Origin: a beta proteobacterium AAP65
Lineage (GTDB): Bacteria; Pseudomonadota; Gammaproteobacteria; Burkholderiales; Burkholderiaceae_C
Assembly: GCA_001295865.1 (NCBI GenBank)
Contig: LJHW01000015.1
Span: forward strand, 1 to 64,000
Reading direction: 5' to 3'
Length of the DNA stretch: 64,000 nt
The notes under the pieces were generated by a model that was not told the origin of the DNA, ran no database searches, and saw nothing but the letters and a program-made list of their open reading frames with translations. The translations under genes and the position numbers were made by a program. The first letter of the stretch is position 1. Each line of letters starts with the position of its first letter. Of this stretch, positions 17,434-29,011 are shown in pieces.

Positions 17434-19305
17434 TCAGCGCACCCCCAGCAGCGACGGCAGCCCGGTCGCCAGCACCGGCAGCAGCGCGATGAGCACCGTG
17501 CCGACGAAGATCGCACCCATCGCCGGCAGCACCGACACGGCCACGTAACGGATGCTCTTGTTGAACATCGCCGACGCGAAGTAGATGTTCAGCCCCGCAG
17601 GCGGGCACAGGTACCCGACCTCCATGGCCGCCAGGAAGATGATGCCGAAGTGGATGGGATCGATGCCGTAGGCCACCGCCACAGGCAGCAAGAGCGGCAC
17701 CAGAACGACGATGGCGGCGTAGATCTCCATCAGCGCGGCAGCCAGGAACAGGAACAGGCACAGCAGGATCAGGAACACGGTCTTGTTCGGCACCACACCC
17801 TGCACCCACTCGGCGGCGGCATCGGGCACGCCGGTATCGACCAGGTAGTTGGTCAGCGCCAGCGCCATGCCCAGGATCAGCATCACGCCGCCGATCAGCA
17901 TGGCGCAGTCGGCCAGGCAGCGGCCCAGCAGGCGCGCACCGAGTTCGCGGTGCGCCAGCGCCTGCGTCAGCACCGCATAGGCGGCGGTGAGCGCTGCGCT
18001 CTCGGTCGGCGTGGCCACGCCACCGGCCAGAGAGCCGATGGCCACCACCGGTGCGCCCAGCTCCCATTTCGCGGCCCAGGCGGCCCGCGCGGCGCCGCGT
18101 GCGCTGGGCCGTGGCGCATCGGCCAGCGGCTGCACCTGCGCGTCGCGGCGCAGGAAACCCCCGATCAGCAGCAGGCAGGCGACCATCACCAGCGCTGGCA
18201 CCACGCCGGCCAGGAACATCTGCTCGATGGGGACGCGGGCGATCACCGCGTACATGATCAGCGGCACCGAGGGCGCCAGCAGCACGCCCAGAGCGCTGGC
18301 GCTGGTCACCAGGCCGATGCCGCGCCGTTCGGGGTAGCCGGTTTTGAGCAGCATCGGCAGCAGCAGACCGCCCAGCGCAAGGATGGTGACGCCGCTGCCG
18401 CCAGTGAGCGCCGTGAAGCCCGAGCACAGCGCGGCCACGGCCGCCACGGTGCCCCGCATGCCGCCGCCGAACAAGGCCACGAACACGGCGCCCAGGCGTT
18501 GCGCTGCGCCCGTACGGGCGAGCACCAGACCCGCCAGCGTGAACAACGGCAATGCCGGCAGCGAAGGGTTGACGGTGATCTGGTAGTGCGACAGCGCCAC
18601 CGAGGCCAGCGGCAGCCCTTCGCTCCAGAAGAGGGCCAGCGCCAGGCCACCGAGCACGGCAAAGATGGGCGCTCCGGCCAGCAGGGCCAGCACCACGGCC
18701 AGCGCGGCGGGCGCCAGGGGGAAGGGGTAGCCGTCGCAGAACCAGCCCAGCACCACACCCGCGGCCGGCAGCGCCAAGCCTGCCGTGGTGGCCAGCCACC
18801 ACGGTGCCGACCAGGCCATCGCCGTGCGCGCGCCCAGTTGCAGGCCCAGGAGCGCAAAACCCACCGGCAGCGCGGCCTGCAGCGACCACACCGGCAGGCC
18901 ATAGGCCAGTTCCTGCGCCGCGCCGATCTCGGTGGCCACGAAGCGCCAGCTGGCCACCGCCAGCAGCCCGCAGACCAGCGCCGAGCTGCCCAGCGCCCAG
19001 GCCTTGACGGCGGCCTGCAAGCCGGGCCCGCCCACCTGGTCCAGGCTGCTGCCCAGCGTGGTGAGGTGACCGCAGCGCCCGGCCGCCAGCGCGCCGAACA
19101 TCGCCAGCACCAGGCCCAGGTGCTGCACCACCACTGGCGCGTTCTCGACCCCACGGCCCAGGAAGGGCCGGGCGGCGATCTCGATCAGGGGCACGATCAG
19201 CATCAGCGCCAGTGCCAGGCCGGCGAGCGCCTCGTCCCAACGCCCCCACGGGCTGCGGCGCGACCCCTCGGCCGCAGGCGGCGCAGCGATGTCCAGGCCC
19301 GACAA
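17434..19305 (-). CDS. TRAP transporter fused small and large permease (DctQM type)
   Basis: Inner-membrane part of a sodium-driven tripartite transporter. The N-terminal portion (about residues 20-170) is a four-helix DctQ-like domain; the remainder (about 190-623) is a DctM large permease ending in the EVGYLCPPAGLNIYFASA region typical of DctM. The gene starts at, or within bases of, the DctP stop; a TTG at 19305 is the most plausible start, but no strong ribosome-binding site decides it. Translation is probably coupled to dctP. The substrate class (an organic acid or similar anion) cannot be read from sequence. Confidence 0.85.
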   Translation of the reverse strand: MSGLDIAAPPAAEGSRRSPWGRWDEALAGLALALMLIVPLIEIAARPFLGRGVENAPVVVQHLGLVLAMFGALAAGRCGHLTTLGSSLDQVGGPGLQAAVKAWALGSSALVCGLLAVASWRFVATEIGAAQELAYGLPVWSLQAALPVGFALLGLQLGARTAMAWSAPWWLATTAGLALPAAGVVLGWFCDGYPFPLAPAALAVVLALLAGAPIFAVLGGLALALFWSEGLPLASVALSHYQITVNPSLPALPLFTLAGLVLARTGAAQRLGAVFVALFGGGMRGTVAAVAALCSGFTALTGGSGVTILALGGLLLPMLLKTGYPERRGIGLVTSASALGVLLAPSVPLIMYAVIARVPIEQMFLAGVVPALVMVACLLLIGGFLRRDAQVQPLADAPRPSARGAARAAWAAKWELGAPVVAIGSLAGGVATPTESAALTAAYAVLTQALAHRELGARLLGRCLADCAMLIGGVMLILGMALALTNYLVDTGVPDAAAEWVQGVVPNKTVFLILLCLFLFLAAALMEIYAAIVVLVPLLLPVAVAYGIDPIHFGIIFLAAMEVGYLCPPAGLNIYFASAMFNKSIRYVAVSVLPAMGAIFVGTVLIALLPVLATGLPSLLGVR

Positions 19306-19307
19306 GG

Positions 19308-20342
19308 TCAGCGGCCCCGCGTGGCGCGGAAGGCGCGCAGGTGGGCGAAGACCTCGTCGAAGGTGGCCGCCGGCACCATCGTGCCGCGGATGCGCGGGTA
19401 CAACTGCTCGGCCAGACGGTCCCACTCGCGCATCTGCTCGGGCGTGGGGCGGTGCACGATCAGGCCGCGCTTCTTCATCGCCTCCACCGCCTCGTCGACC
19501 TCGCGGCGCGCCTGCGTGCGCATCTGCGTCCCGGCGCGTTCACCGCCGGCGCGCAGGGCCTGCTGGCCGGCAGGTGTCATCGCGCTCCAGGCCGCCTTCG
19601 TGATCACGAGCGCACCGACGATGGGCGCCCAGTTGATCTCGAGCATGTGCTTGGCGGTGTTGAAGATCTGCCCGGCCAGCGCGAAGTACGGCGTCGAAGG
19701 CACCACCTCCACCATGCCGGTCTGCACCGCCGGCAGGATGTCGGCCGTCTCCAGCGGCACCGGCGTGTAGCCCAGGCTCTTCATGATGTCCTGCTGCTCT
19801 GGCTCGGAGCCCCAGGCGAAGAACTTGCGGCCTTTGAAATCGCCCGGCAGCACGGCCCGTTCGGTGGAGAAAAAGCGCACCCAGCCGGCGTCGCCCCAGC
19901 CGAGCACCACAAAGCCCTTCTCGGCAAAACGCGCCTCCAGCGTGCCGCGCATCTTCTCGCGCACGTGGTCGACCTCTTCCCAGTCGCGGAACAGCATCGG
20001 CAGCGTCTGCATCGCCGCCACGGTGGGCTCGATCTCGCGCAGGCCCACCACCGACATCAGCGCGCCCTGCAACTGGCCGATGCGCATGCGCCGTGCCATC
20101 TCGGCCTCGCCGCCCTGGCTGCCATCGGTGAAGACGGTGAAGCGGGCGCTGCCGCCCTGCGCTGCGCGCCAGGCCTCGCCCAGCTCCATCAGGCTCTGGT
20201 GGTACAGCGAGTTCTTGGGCACCAGCGAGCCCACGCGCAGCTGCACCGGGCGCTGCGCCCGCAGCGTCGGGGCCGTGGACAGCAGGCCCAGGCCGGCCAG
20301 GGCGGAAAGCGTCTGTCGGCGGGTGCGTTGCGATGGGTTCAT
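19308..20342 (-). CDS. TRAP transporter substrate-binding protein (DctP type)
   Basis: Periplasmic solute receptor of 344 residues delivering ligand to the DctQM permease encoded directly downstream. A signal peptide with a TRRQTLSALAGLGLL leader ends at about residue 29. The DctP fold signature is visible: an early GSLVPKNSLYHQSLMELGEAW segment and the conserved Arg-bearing central region around GRKFFAWGSEPEQQDIM. It is preceded by the TatT-like lipoprotein gene (37-base gap), giving the order tatT-dctP-dctQM. Confidence 0.88.
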   Translation of the reverse strand: MNPSQRTRRQTLSALAGLGLLSTAPTLRAQRPVQLRVGSLVPKNSLYHQSLMELGEAWRAAQGGSARFTVFTDGSQGGEAEMARRMRIGQLQGALMSVVGLREIEPTVAAMQTLPMLFRDWEEVDHVREKMRGTLEARFAEKGFVVLGWGDAGWVRFFSTERAVLPGDFKGRKFFAWGSEPEQQDIMKSLGYTPVPLETADILPAVQTGMVEVVPSTPYFALAGQIFNTAKHMLEINWAPIVGALVITKAAWSAMTPAGQQALRAGGERAGTQMRTQARREVDEAVEAMKKRGLIVHRPTPEQMREWDRLAEQLYPRIRGTMVPAATFDEVFAHLRAFRATRGR

Positions 20343-20379
20343 GCGGTGGAGGCGGTTGGGGCTCGGAGCCAGCGGGGTT

Positions 20380-21318
20380 TCAGAAGCGGTCGTCGATCGT
20401 GTCCAGCAGCCACTGCGCGCGTTGTCGCAGTACCTGGTTGGCGAGGTCCTGGCGTGGCGTGGCTGCGGCGATGGCCAACCGCAACAGCCGCTCGAAGTCT
20501 TCGCGCTGGCCGGCCGGCAGGGCGACCGATTCGGCGCGCGTGATCAGGGCGCTGGCGCTCGGCGCACCCGCGGCCGCATCGGCGCGCGCCAGGTAGCGCT
20601 CGGCCGCAACCACCGTGCCGCCAGGCCTGGCGAGTTCGAACTGCGCCATCAGAACCGCCAACTGGCCTTGGCCATGCGCGGGCGTGGTCTCGTAAGCGGC
20701 ACGCGCAAGGCGAATCGCCGCTGGCAGATCGGCCACCAACTCCGGCTTGTCCTTGGACAGTGCGATCCAGGCGCCCCACGAGGCCGCCGCCCAATAGGCC
20801 AGCCCGACGTGCTCTGGTGCCAGCCGCAGCGCCTGTGTGCCTTCGGGCCCCTGCAGCGCGCGGGCCAGGCCCGGCTGCTGGATCTCCAGCGCCGCCATCG
20901 CATGGCGGTGCGCGCGTTCATACAGGCGCGCCGCGCGCTGGCGCTGGCGCAAGGCGGCGCGGGCGTCGGTGTCTTGCAGCATCTCGGCCTCGAAGGCCAC
21001 GAAGGCATAGGCGTACTGCGTGAAGCCGCCCGCCACCGACTCTGCCAGCGCGGCATGGCCCGGCACCTGGCGCAGCACCGACTCCGAAAGCTTCAGATAA
21101 AAGGCCGCCGCATCCCGCGCCAGGCCGAGATCGGGTTCCTCGGCCTGACCCTGGCCGGCCAACTCGTCAGCCACGCCCTTGAGCAGGAGCGTGCGCGGTG
21201 CACAGCCTGCCAGCACAAGGGCCGCAGAGAGCAGCAAACCCAGGGCCCAGGTTCGCGGCGCCCAAAGCGCAAACGAGCCGGGCCGCGACGCAGGTGAAGG
21301 GGCAAGGGCTTCAGTCAT
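20380..21318 (-). CDS. TRAP transporter TatT component family lipoprotein
   Basis: Lipoprotein of 312 residues with a lipobox LAGC (about residues 34-37) after a hydrophobic leader, followed by an all-helical, Ala/Leu-rich body with TPR-like periodicity. It matches the TatT family first described as a partner of TRAP binding proteins in spirochaetes, where TatT trimers associate with the solute receptor. Position at the head of a TRAP operon supports this. The ATG at 21318 gives a proper lipoprotein signal; a longer frame upstream does not. Confidence 0.8.
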   Translation of the reverse strand: MTEALAPSPASRPGSFALWAPRTWALGLLLSAALVLAGCAPRTLLLKGVADELAGQGQAEEPDLGLARDAAAFYLKLSESVLRQVPGHAALAESVAGGFTQYAYAFVAFEAEMLQDTDARAALRQRQRAARLYERAHRHAMAALEIQQPGLARALQGPEGTQALRLAPEHVGLAYWAAASWGAWIALSKDKPELVADLPAAIRLARAAYETTPAHGQGQLAVLMAQFELARPGGTVVAAERYLARADAAAGAPSASALITRAESVALPAGQREDFERLLRLAIAAATPRQDLANQVLRQRAQWLLDTIDDRF

Positions 21319-21561
21319 CAAGGGGAACAGGCTATGTCCCTTCGGTGAAAGTGCGGTGACGCTGGCAGGCCCGGGCCAGCACCGGGCCGTTGCATGCGCC
21401 CTCACCAGCACCGCCATGGCGGCGAGGGCCGTGCGCACGCACGAGCCAGCGGCAAGCCTCCAGCGCTGGCGTGGCGGACTTCAACGCGCCGATGTGGGGC
21501 ACGCCGCACGCCTACACTCCCGGCCCTTCGATAGCCCCGGTCGCTGTAGGACCATTTGCGC

Positions 21562-23382
<1,821 letters not shown>

Positions 23383-23416
23383 AGCTGAGGCGCGAGGCGC
23401 GCAGCCGGTGCTGCGC

Positions 23417-24133
23417 TCAGATCGACATCTTCTGCCGCACGCCCTCGGCTTCCATGTCGGCGCCGCGCCCGCGCTGCACGATCTCGCCGCGCTCCATCAC
23501 CAGGTACTGGTCGGCGATTTCGGCGGCAAAGTCGTAGTACTGCTCCACCAGCACGATGGCCATGGTCTTGCGGTCGGCCAGCATGCGGATGACGCGCCCG
23601 ATGTCCTTGATGATGCTGGGCTGGATGCCCTCGGTGGGCTCGTCCAGCATCAGCAGCTGCGGGCCGGCGGCCAGCGCGCGCGCAATGGCCAGCTGCTGCT
23701 GCTGCCCGCCCGAGAGGTCACCGCCGCGGCGGTGCAGGAACTGCTTCAGGATGGGAAACAGCTCGAAGAGCTCGGCCGGGATGGCCGTGCCGCCAGGCTT
23801 GACAGCCAGGCCCATGCGCAGGTTCTCTTCCACCGTCAGGCGGCCGAAAATCTCGCGGCCCTGGGGCACGTAGCCGATGCCGCGTTTCACACGTTCGTAG
23901 CTCGGGGCTTTGGTGATGTCCTGGCCGGCCAGCTTGACGCTGCCGGTCTTCACGGGCACCACGCCCATCAGGCTCTTGAGCAGCGTGGTCTTGCCCACGC
24001 CGTTGCGGCCCAGCACCACCGTCACCTCGCCCAGCCGCGCCTCAAAGCCGAGGCCGCGCAAGATGTGGCTGCCGCCGTAATACTGGTTCAGGCCCTCGAC
24101 CTGCAACACAGGGCGCGTGGTGTCAGCGGCCAA
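23417..24133 (-). CDS. urtE: Urea ABC transporter ATP-binding protein UrtE
   Basis: Second ATPase of the UrtABCDE urea importer. It shows Walker A (GRNGVGKTT), the ABC signature (LSGGQQQQL) and Walker B (LLMLDEPTEG), with the family start QVEGLNQYYGGSH near the N-terminus. The TTG at 24133 is chosen because GAGG lies about 6 bases upstream; an in-frame GTG at 24109 would give the more canonical N-terminus and remains possible. The gene overlaps urtD by 11 bases, so it is the last gene of the tightly coupled operon. Confidence 0.92.
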   Translation of the reverse strand: MAADTTRPVLQVEGLNQYYGGSHILRGLGFEARLGEVTVVLGRNGVGKTTLLKSLMGVVPVKTGSVKLAGQDITKAPSYERVKRGIGYVPQGREIFGRLTVEENLRMGLAVKPGGTAIPAELFELFPILKQFLHRRGGDLSGGQQQQLAIARALAAGPQLLMLDEPTEGIQPSIIKDIGRVIRMLADRKTMAIVLVEQYYDFAAEIADQYLVMERGEIVQRGRGADMEAEGVRQKMSI

Positions 24134-24965
24134 GGTACACCTCGACAACCTTCTCGTTGGCCTGCACGTCGGACAGCAGCCCCTCGGCCAGCACTGAGCC
24201 CTCGTGCAACACCGTCACCTGCTTGCGCCCCTGCGTCAGCTGGTCGACGAACTTCATGTCGTGCTCCACCACCACCAGGCTGTGCTGGCCCTCCAGCGTG
24301 AGAAAAAGCTCGGCGGTGCGTTCGGATTCTTCGTCGGTCATGCCGGCCACGGGTTCGTCCAGCAGCAGCAGTTTCGGGTCTTGCATCAGCAGCATGCCGA
24401 TCTCCAGCCACTGCTTCTGGCCGTGGCTCAGCAGCCCCGCGGTGCGCCGCACCTCGGGCTGCAGGTGGATGAGCTTCAGCACGTCTTCGATGCGGCCGAG
24501 CTGTTCGCTGCTGAGGCGGTGGAAGAGTGCGGCACGCACGCCGCGGTCGGCCTTCAGCGCGAGCTCGAGGTTCTCGAAAACGCTGAGCTGCTCATAGACC
24601 GTGGGCTTCTGGAACTTGCGGCCCACGCCGATCTGGGCGATCTGCGGTTCGCTCAGGCGCAGCAGGTCGACGTTGCTGCCGAAAAAGACGGTGCCGCTGT
24701 CGGGTCGCGTCTTGCCGGTGATGCAGTCCATCATCGTCGTCTTGCCCGCGCCGTTGGGGCCGATGATGCAGCGCAGCTCGCCCACGTTGATGGTGAGCGA
24801 GAGCTTGTTCAGCGCGCGAAAGCCGTCGAAGCTGACCGTGATCTCGTCAACGTACAGCGCCACGCCCTGGCCGAAATAGACCTGCTCGCCGTCAACGACG
24901 CTGCGGGTCTTGCTGCGGTGAGCGGCGAGCTTCTGCGCACCGGCCTCCATCAGGTCGGGCGTCAT
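24123..24965 (-). CDS. urtD: Urea ABC transporter ATP-binding protein UrtD
   Basis: First ATPase of the urea importer, 280 residues. Walker A (GPNGAGKTT), signature (LLSHGQKQWLEIG) and Walker B (LLLLDEPVAG) are present, with the long insertion and VVVEHDMKFV H-loop typical of branched-chain-amino-acid-like (HAAT) transporters. The ATG overlaps the urtC stop by four bases (ATGA). Confidence 0.95.
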   Translation of the reverse strand: MTPDLMEAGAQKLAAHRSKTRSVVDGEQVYFGQGVALYVDEITVSFDGFRALNKLSLTINVGELRCIIGPNGAGKTTMMDCITGKTRPDSGTVFFGSNVDLLRLSEPQIAQIGVGRKFQKPTVYEQLSVFENLELALKADRGVRAALFHRLSSEQLGRIEDVLKLIHLQPEVRRTAGLLSHGQKQWLEIGMLLMQDPKLLLLDEPVAGMTDEESERTAELFLTLEGQHSLVVVEHDMKFVDQLTQGRKQVTVLHEGSVLAEGLLSDVQANEKVVEVYLGR

Positions 24966-26086
24966 GCACGGTCCTCCGGCTTGCGGCGACGCAGCTTGGC
25001 GAAGAGGCCGATCAAGCCCTGGGGCAGGAACAGCGTCACCGCGATGAACAGCGCGCCCAGGAAAAACAGCCAGTACTCCGGAAAGGCCACCGTGAACCAG
25101 CTCTTCGCACCGTTGACGAAAAACGCGCCGAGGATGGGCCCGATGAGCGTGGCGCGCCCGCCGACCGCGGCCCAGATGGCGATCTCGATGCTGGCCGCCG
25201 GGCTCATCTCGCCGGGGTTGATGATGCCCACCTGCGGCACGTACAGCGCGCCGGCCACGCCGCACATCACGGCGCTGAGCGTCCAGATGCTGAGCTTGTA
25301 GGCCACGGGGTTGTAGCCGGTGAACATCACGCGCGTCTCGGCGTCGCGGATGGCCTGCAGCACACGCCCGTACTTGCTCTGCACGATGAAACGCGCCATC
25401 AGGAAAAAGGCAATGAGTACCAGCCCGGTGATAACGCACAGCAGCACACGCATGCTGGGCGTGGCGATGGGCACATCGAGGATGCGCTTGAAATCGGTGA
25501 AGCCGTTGTTGCCGCCGAAGCCGGTTTCATTGCGGAAGAACAGCAGCATGGCCGCGAAGGTGAGCGCCTGCGTGATGATGGAGAAGTAAACGCCCTTGAT
25601 GCGGCTGCGGAAGGCGAAGTAGCCGAACACGAAGGCCAGCAGGCCCGGCACCAGCACCACCAGCAGCATCTGCGCGATGAAGCTGTCGCTGAGCGCCCAG
25701 TGCCACGGGAATTCCTTCCAGTCCAGGAAGACCATGAAGTCGGGCATTTCGCTCTTGTACTGGCCGTCGGTGCCGATCTGGCGCATGAGGTACATGCCCA
25801 TCGCGTAGCCACCGAGCGCGAAAAAAAGTCCGTGGCCGAGCGAGAGGATGCCGGTGTAGCCCCAGATCAAATCCATGGCCAGAGCGCAGATGGCGTAGCA
25901 AAGGATCTTGCCCAGCAGCGTGACGTAGAAGTCGCTCAGGTGCAGCGCATTGCCTTCGGGCACCAGCAGGTTGAGCACCGGCACCAGCACCGTGATCACC
26001 ACCACCGCCGCCAGCACCGCGGCCCAGCCCTTGGCGCCAAGCAGCGAGTTCCTGGGCGCGAAGCCCGTGTCGGTCAGGGCACTCAT
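24962..26086 (-). CDS. urtC: Urea ABC transporter permease UrtC
   Basis: Inner-membrane permease of 374 residues with about 9-10 helices (LivM-like). The segment DLIWGYTGILSLGHGLFFALGG is the family's conserved loop. It overlaps urtB by four bases upstream and urtD by four bases downstream, so the subunits are made in fixed ratio by coupled translation. Confidence 0.95.
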   Translation of the reverse strand: MSALTDTGFAPRNSLLGAKGWAAVLAAVVVITVLVPVLNLLVPEGNALHLSDFYVTLLGKILCYAICALAMDLIWGYTGILSLGHGLFFALGGYAMGMYLMRQIGTDGQYKSEMPDFMVFLDWKEFPWHWALSDSFIAQMLLVVLVPGLLAFVFGYFAFRSRIKGVYFSIITQALTFAAMLLFFRNETGFGGNNGFTDFKRILDVPIATPSMRVLLCVITGLVLIAFFLMARFIVQSKYGRVLQAIRDAETRVMFTGYNPVAYKLSIWTLSAVMCGVAGALYVPQVGIINPGEMSPAASIEIAIWAAVGGRATLIGPILGAFFVNGAKSWFTVAFPEYWLFFLGALFIAVTLFLPQGLIGLFAKLRRRKPEDRA

Positions 26087-27660
26087 TCGGCGCTTCTCCC
26101 CTTGAGGGCGAAGATGCCTTGCGGCCGCTTCTGGATGAAGGCCACGATGAAGAGCAGCACCATGATCTTGGCCAGGACCGCGCCCTGCCAGCCTTCGAGC
26201 ACCTTGTTCATCAGCCCCAGGCCCAGGCCGGCGTAGACGGTGCCGGCGATCTGCCCCACGCCGCCCAGCACCACGACCATGAAGCTGTCGACGATGTAGC
26301 CCTGGCCGAGGTCAGGCCCCACGTTGCCCACCTGGCTGAGCGCGCAGCCCGCGAGACCCGCGATGCCGGCGCCGAGCGCGAAGGCATAGGTGTCCACACG
26401 CGCCGTGTTCACGCCCACGCAGGCGGCCATGCGCCGGTTCTGCGTGACGCCGCGCACGAAGAGGCCCAGGCGCGTCTTGCCGATCAGCAGCGCCATGCCC
26501 AGCAGCACCAGCGCCGCAAAAGCCAGGATGGCCAGGCGGTTGTAGGGCAGCACCAGATTCGGCAGCACCTGCACACCGCCGGAGAGCCAGCTCGGGTTCT
26601 CGACGCCCACGTTCTGCGCGCCGAAGAGGCTGCGCACGCACTGCATCAGGATGAGGCTGATGCCCCAGGTGGCCAGCAGCGTTTCCAGCGGCCGGCCGTA
26701 GAGGAAGCGGATGACGCTGCGCTCCATGGCCGCGCCCACCAGGGCGCTGGCGAGAAAACTCAAGGGAATGGCCGCCAGGATGTAGGCGTCGAAGGCCCCC
26801 GGGAAGTAGGCGCGGAAGACGTTCTGCACGCCCCAGGTGGCGTAGGCGCCGATCATGATCAGCTCGCCATGCGCCATGTTGATGACGCCCATCAGCCCGT
26901 AGGTGATGGCCAGGCCCAAGGCCGCCAGCAGCAGGATGGAGCCCAGGCTCACGCCCGTGAACAGCAGGCCCAGGCGTTCGCCCCAGGCCAGGCGCGCGTT
27001 GACGGTGTCCAGCGTGCGCTGCAGCGCGGCCTTGACCTCGCCGTCTTCTTCGGCGGCCAGGCGCTCGATGAGCAGGCCCTTGACGGAAGGCTGGTCGCTG
27101 TCGGCCAGCAGTTGCGCGGCGGCCAGGCGCTGCGCACGGTCGCTGCTGGCCACCTGCGCGGTGGCTTTCAGCAGGGCCAGCGCAGCGCGGATCTGTGGGT
27201 CGGTTTCGCTCTTGGCAGCTTTCTCGAAGAGCGCGAGCTTGCCTTCATCGGCCTGCTCCTTCAGCTCTTCCACGGCCTTCAGGCGCACGGCGCGCTCGGG
27301 CGAAAACAGGTTCAGCGCCGAGAGCGCCGCTTCCAGTTCGCGGCGCACGCGGTTGGGGTTGACCACGTCTTCGGCCTCGGCCGGCAGCGTGGCCGCGGCA
27401 GCCGTGGCCGCATCGGTCACCTGGTCACCACGCACGATGTAGGCCTTGCCACCAGCGAGCTTCACCTCGTCGGCCAGCAGGGCCTGCACGTAGGCGCTGA
27501 GCGCCGGGTCGGCGGCCAGCACCACTTCGTTCAGCGCAGCGATGCGGTCGTCGCTCTCGCCCTGCGCGATGCGCAGGGCCTGGTCGGGGCTCAGCGCCAG
27601 CGCCGAGCCCACCCACAGGCAACACCACAGCGCTGCGCACAGCGTGCGCAGCAGTCTCAC
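26083..27660 (-). CDS. urtB: Urea ABC transporter permease UrtB
   Basis: Inner-membrane permease of 525 residues. A signal-like leader (1-22) is followed by an extracytoplasmic helical-repeat region (about 25-225, HEAT-like) and then the LivH-type permease (about 235-525, containing YGLMGVINMAHGELIMIGAY). The N-terminal extension is usual for UrtB and distinguishes it from LivH. It starts four bases after the urtA stop. Confidence 0.95.
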   Translation of the reverse strand: MRLLRTLCAALWCCLWVGSALALSPDQALRIAQGESDDRIAALNEVVLAADPALSAYVQALLADEVKLAGGKAYIVRGDQVTDAATAAAATLPAEAEDVVNPNRVRRELEAALSALNLFSPERAVRLKAVEELKEQADEGKLALFEKAAKSETDPQIRAALALLKATAQVASSDRAQRLAAAQLLADSDQPSVKGLLIERLAAEEDGEVKAALQRTLDTVNARLAWGERLGLLFTGVSLGSILLLAALGLAITYGLMGVINMAHGELIMIGAYATWGVQNVFRAYFPGAFDAYILAAIPLSFLASALVGAAMERSVIRFLYGRPLETLLATWGISLILMQCVRSLFGAQNVGVENPSWLSGGVQVLPNLVLPYNRLAILAFAALVLLGMALLIGKTRLGLFVRGVTQNRRMAACVGVNTARVDTYAFALGAGIAGLAGCALSQVGNVGPDLGQGYIVDSFMVVVLGGVGQIAGTVYAGLGLGLMNKVLEGWQGAVLAKIMVLLFIVAFIQKRPQGIFALKGRSAE

Positions 27661-27664
27661 GGGC

Positions 27665-28963
27665 TTACTTCTTGGCGGCCATCACGGGCTCGTCCTTCTT
27701 GCCCTTGTTCTCGGGGATGTAGGGGCTCCAGGGCTGCGCCTTCACGGGGCCCTTGGTCTTCCACACCACGTTGAACTGGCCGTCGGCCTTGATCTCGCCG
27801 ATGAACACGCTCTTGTGCAGGTGGTGGTTCTTCTCGTCCATCTTGCTGACGATGCCCGAGGGCGCCTTCACCGTCTGGCCGGCCATCGCGGCGATGACCT
27901 TGTCGGTGTCGGTGCTCTTGGCCTTGGTGACGGCCTGCGCCCACATGCGGAAACCGATGACGCTGGCTTCCATCGGGTCGTTGGTCAGCGGCTTGTCCTT
28001 GTGGCCGGCGATGTTCTTCGCCTTGGCGTAGGCGCTCCACTGCTTGATGAACTCGTCGTTGGTCGGGTTCTTGATGCTCTGGAAGTAGTTCCAGGCCGCC
28101 AGGTGACCCACCAGCGGCTTGGTGTCCACGCCACGCAGTTCTTCTTCACCCACCGAGAAGGCCACCACCGGCACGTCGGTCGCCTTCAGGCCCTGGTTGC
28201 CCAGTTCCTTGTAGAAGGGCACGTTGCTGTCGCCGTTGATCGTGGAGACAACCGCGGTCTTCTTGCCCTCGCTGCTGAACTTCTTGATCTTGGCGATGAT
28301 GCTCTGGTAGTCGGAGTGGCCGAAGGGGGTGTACTCCTCCATGATGTCGCTGTCGGCGACGCCCTTGCTCTTCAGGAAGGCGCGCAGGATCTTGTTGGTG
28401 GTGCGCGGGTAGACGTAGTCGGTGCCCAGCAGCACCCAGCGCTTGGCGCTGCCGCCGTCCTTGCTCATCAGGTATTCCACCGCGGGGATGGCCTGCTGGT
28501 TGGGCGCGGCACCCGTGTAGAAGACGTTCTTGCTGAGTTCTTCGCCTTCGTATTGAACGGGATAGAACAACAGGCCGTTGAGCTCTTCGACAACCGGCAG
28601 CACGCTCTTGCGCGAAACGCTGGTCCAGCAGCCGAAGATGACGGCGACCTTGTCCTTGCTGATGAGCTGGCGGGTCTTCTCGGCGAACAGCGGCCAGTTC
28701 GAGGCCGGGTCCACCACCACGGGCTCGAGCTTCTTGCCCAGCAGGCCGCCCTTGGCGTTGATGGCCTCGATCTCCATCAGGATGGTGTCCTTCAGCACCG
28801 TCTCGCTGATGGCCATGGTGCCGGACAGCGAATGCAGCACGCCGACCTTGATGGTCTCTTGCGCGAAGGCGCTGGTGCTGATGCCGAAGGTGGCTGCGGC
28901 GGCGGCCGCGGCGATGAGGGTCTTGCCGACGTGGCGGCGTGTGGTGCTGCTGGGCTCGTTCAC
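27665..28963 (-). CDS. urtA: Urea ABC transporter substrate-binding protein UrtA
   Basis: Periplasmic urea receptor of 432 residues. After a signal peptide (about 1-35, ending SAFAQ) it begins ETIKVGVLHSLSGTMAISE, a hallmark of UrtA. The start is a GTG at 28963 with GGAG and GAGAG upstream; no in-frame ATG fits. It is the first gene of urtABCDE. Two strong palindromes lie between it and the hemerythrin gene and are candidate control sites. Confidence 0.95.
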   Translation of the reverse strand: MNEPSSTTRRHVGKTLIAAAAAAATFGISTSAFAQETIKVGVLHSLSGTMAISETVLKDTILMEIEAINAKGGLLGKKLEPVVVDPASNWPLFAEKTRQLISKDKVAVIFGCWTSVSRKSVLPVVEELNGLLFYPVQYEGEELSKNVFYTGAAPNQQAIPAVEYLMSKDGGSAKRWVLLGTDYVYPRTTNKILRAFLKSKGVADSDIMEEYTPFGHSDYQSIIAKIKKFSSEGKKTAVVSTINGDSNVPFYKELGNQGLKATDVPVVAFSVGEEELRGVDTKPLVGHLAAWNYFQSIKNPTNDEFIKQWSAYAKAKNIAGHKDKPLTNDPMEASVIGFRMWAQAVTKAKSTDTDKVIAAMAGQTVKAPSGIVSKMDEKNHHLHKSVFIGEIKADGQFNVVWKTKGPVKAQPWSPYIPENKGKKDEPVMAAKK

Positions 28964-29011
28964 GGTCTCTCGCTCCTGGCTGTGGGTCGGGTGTTGGATG
29001 CCCAGGAGGAT

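Noticed and set aside
16873-19770. 965-residue open frame on the plus strand opposite phoD and dctQM
   Set aside because: Low-complexity His/Gln/Arg sequence with no recognisable domain; the antisense genes are well supported by membrane and active-site motifs.
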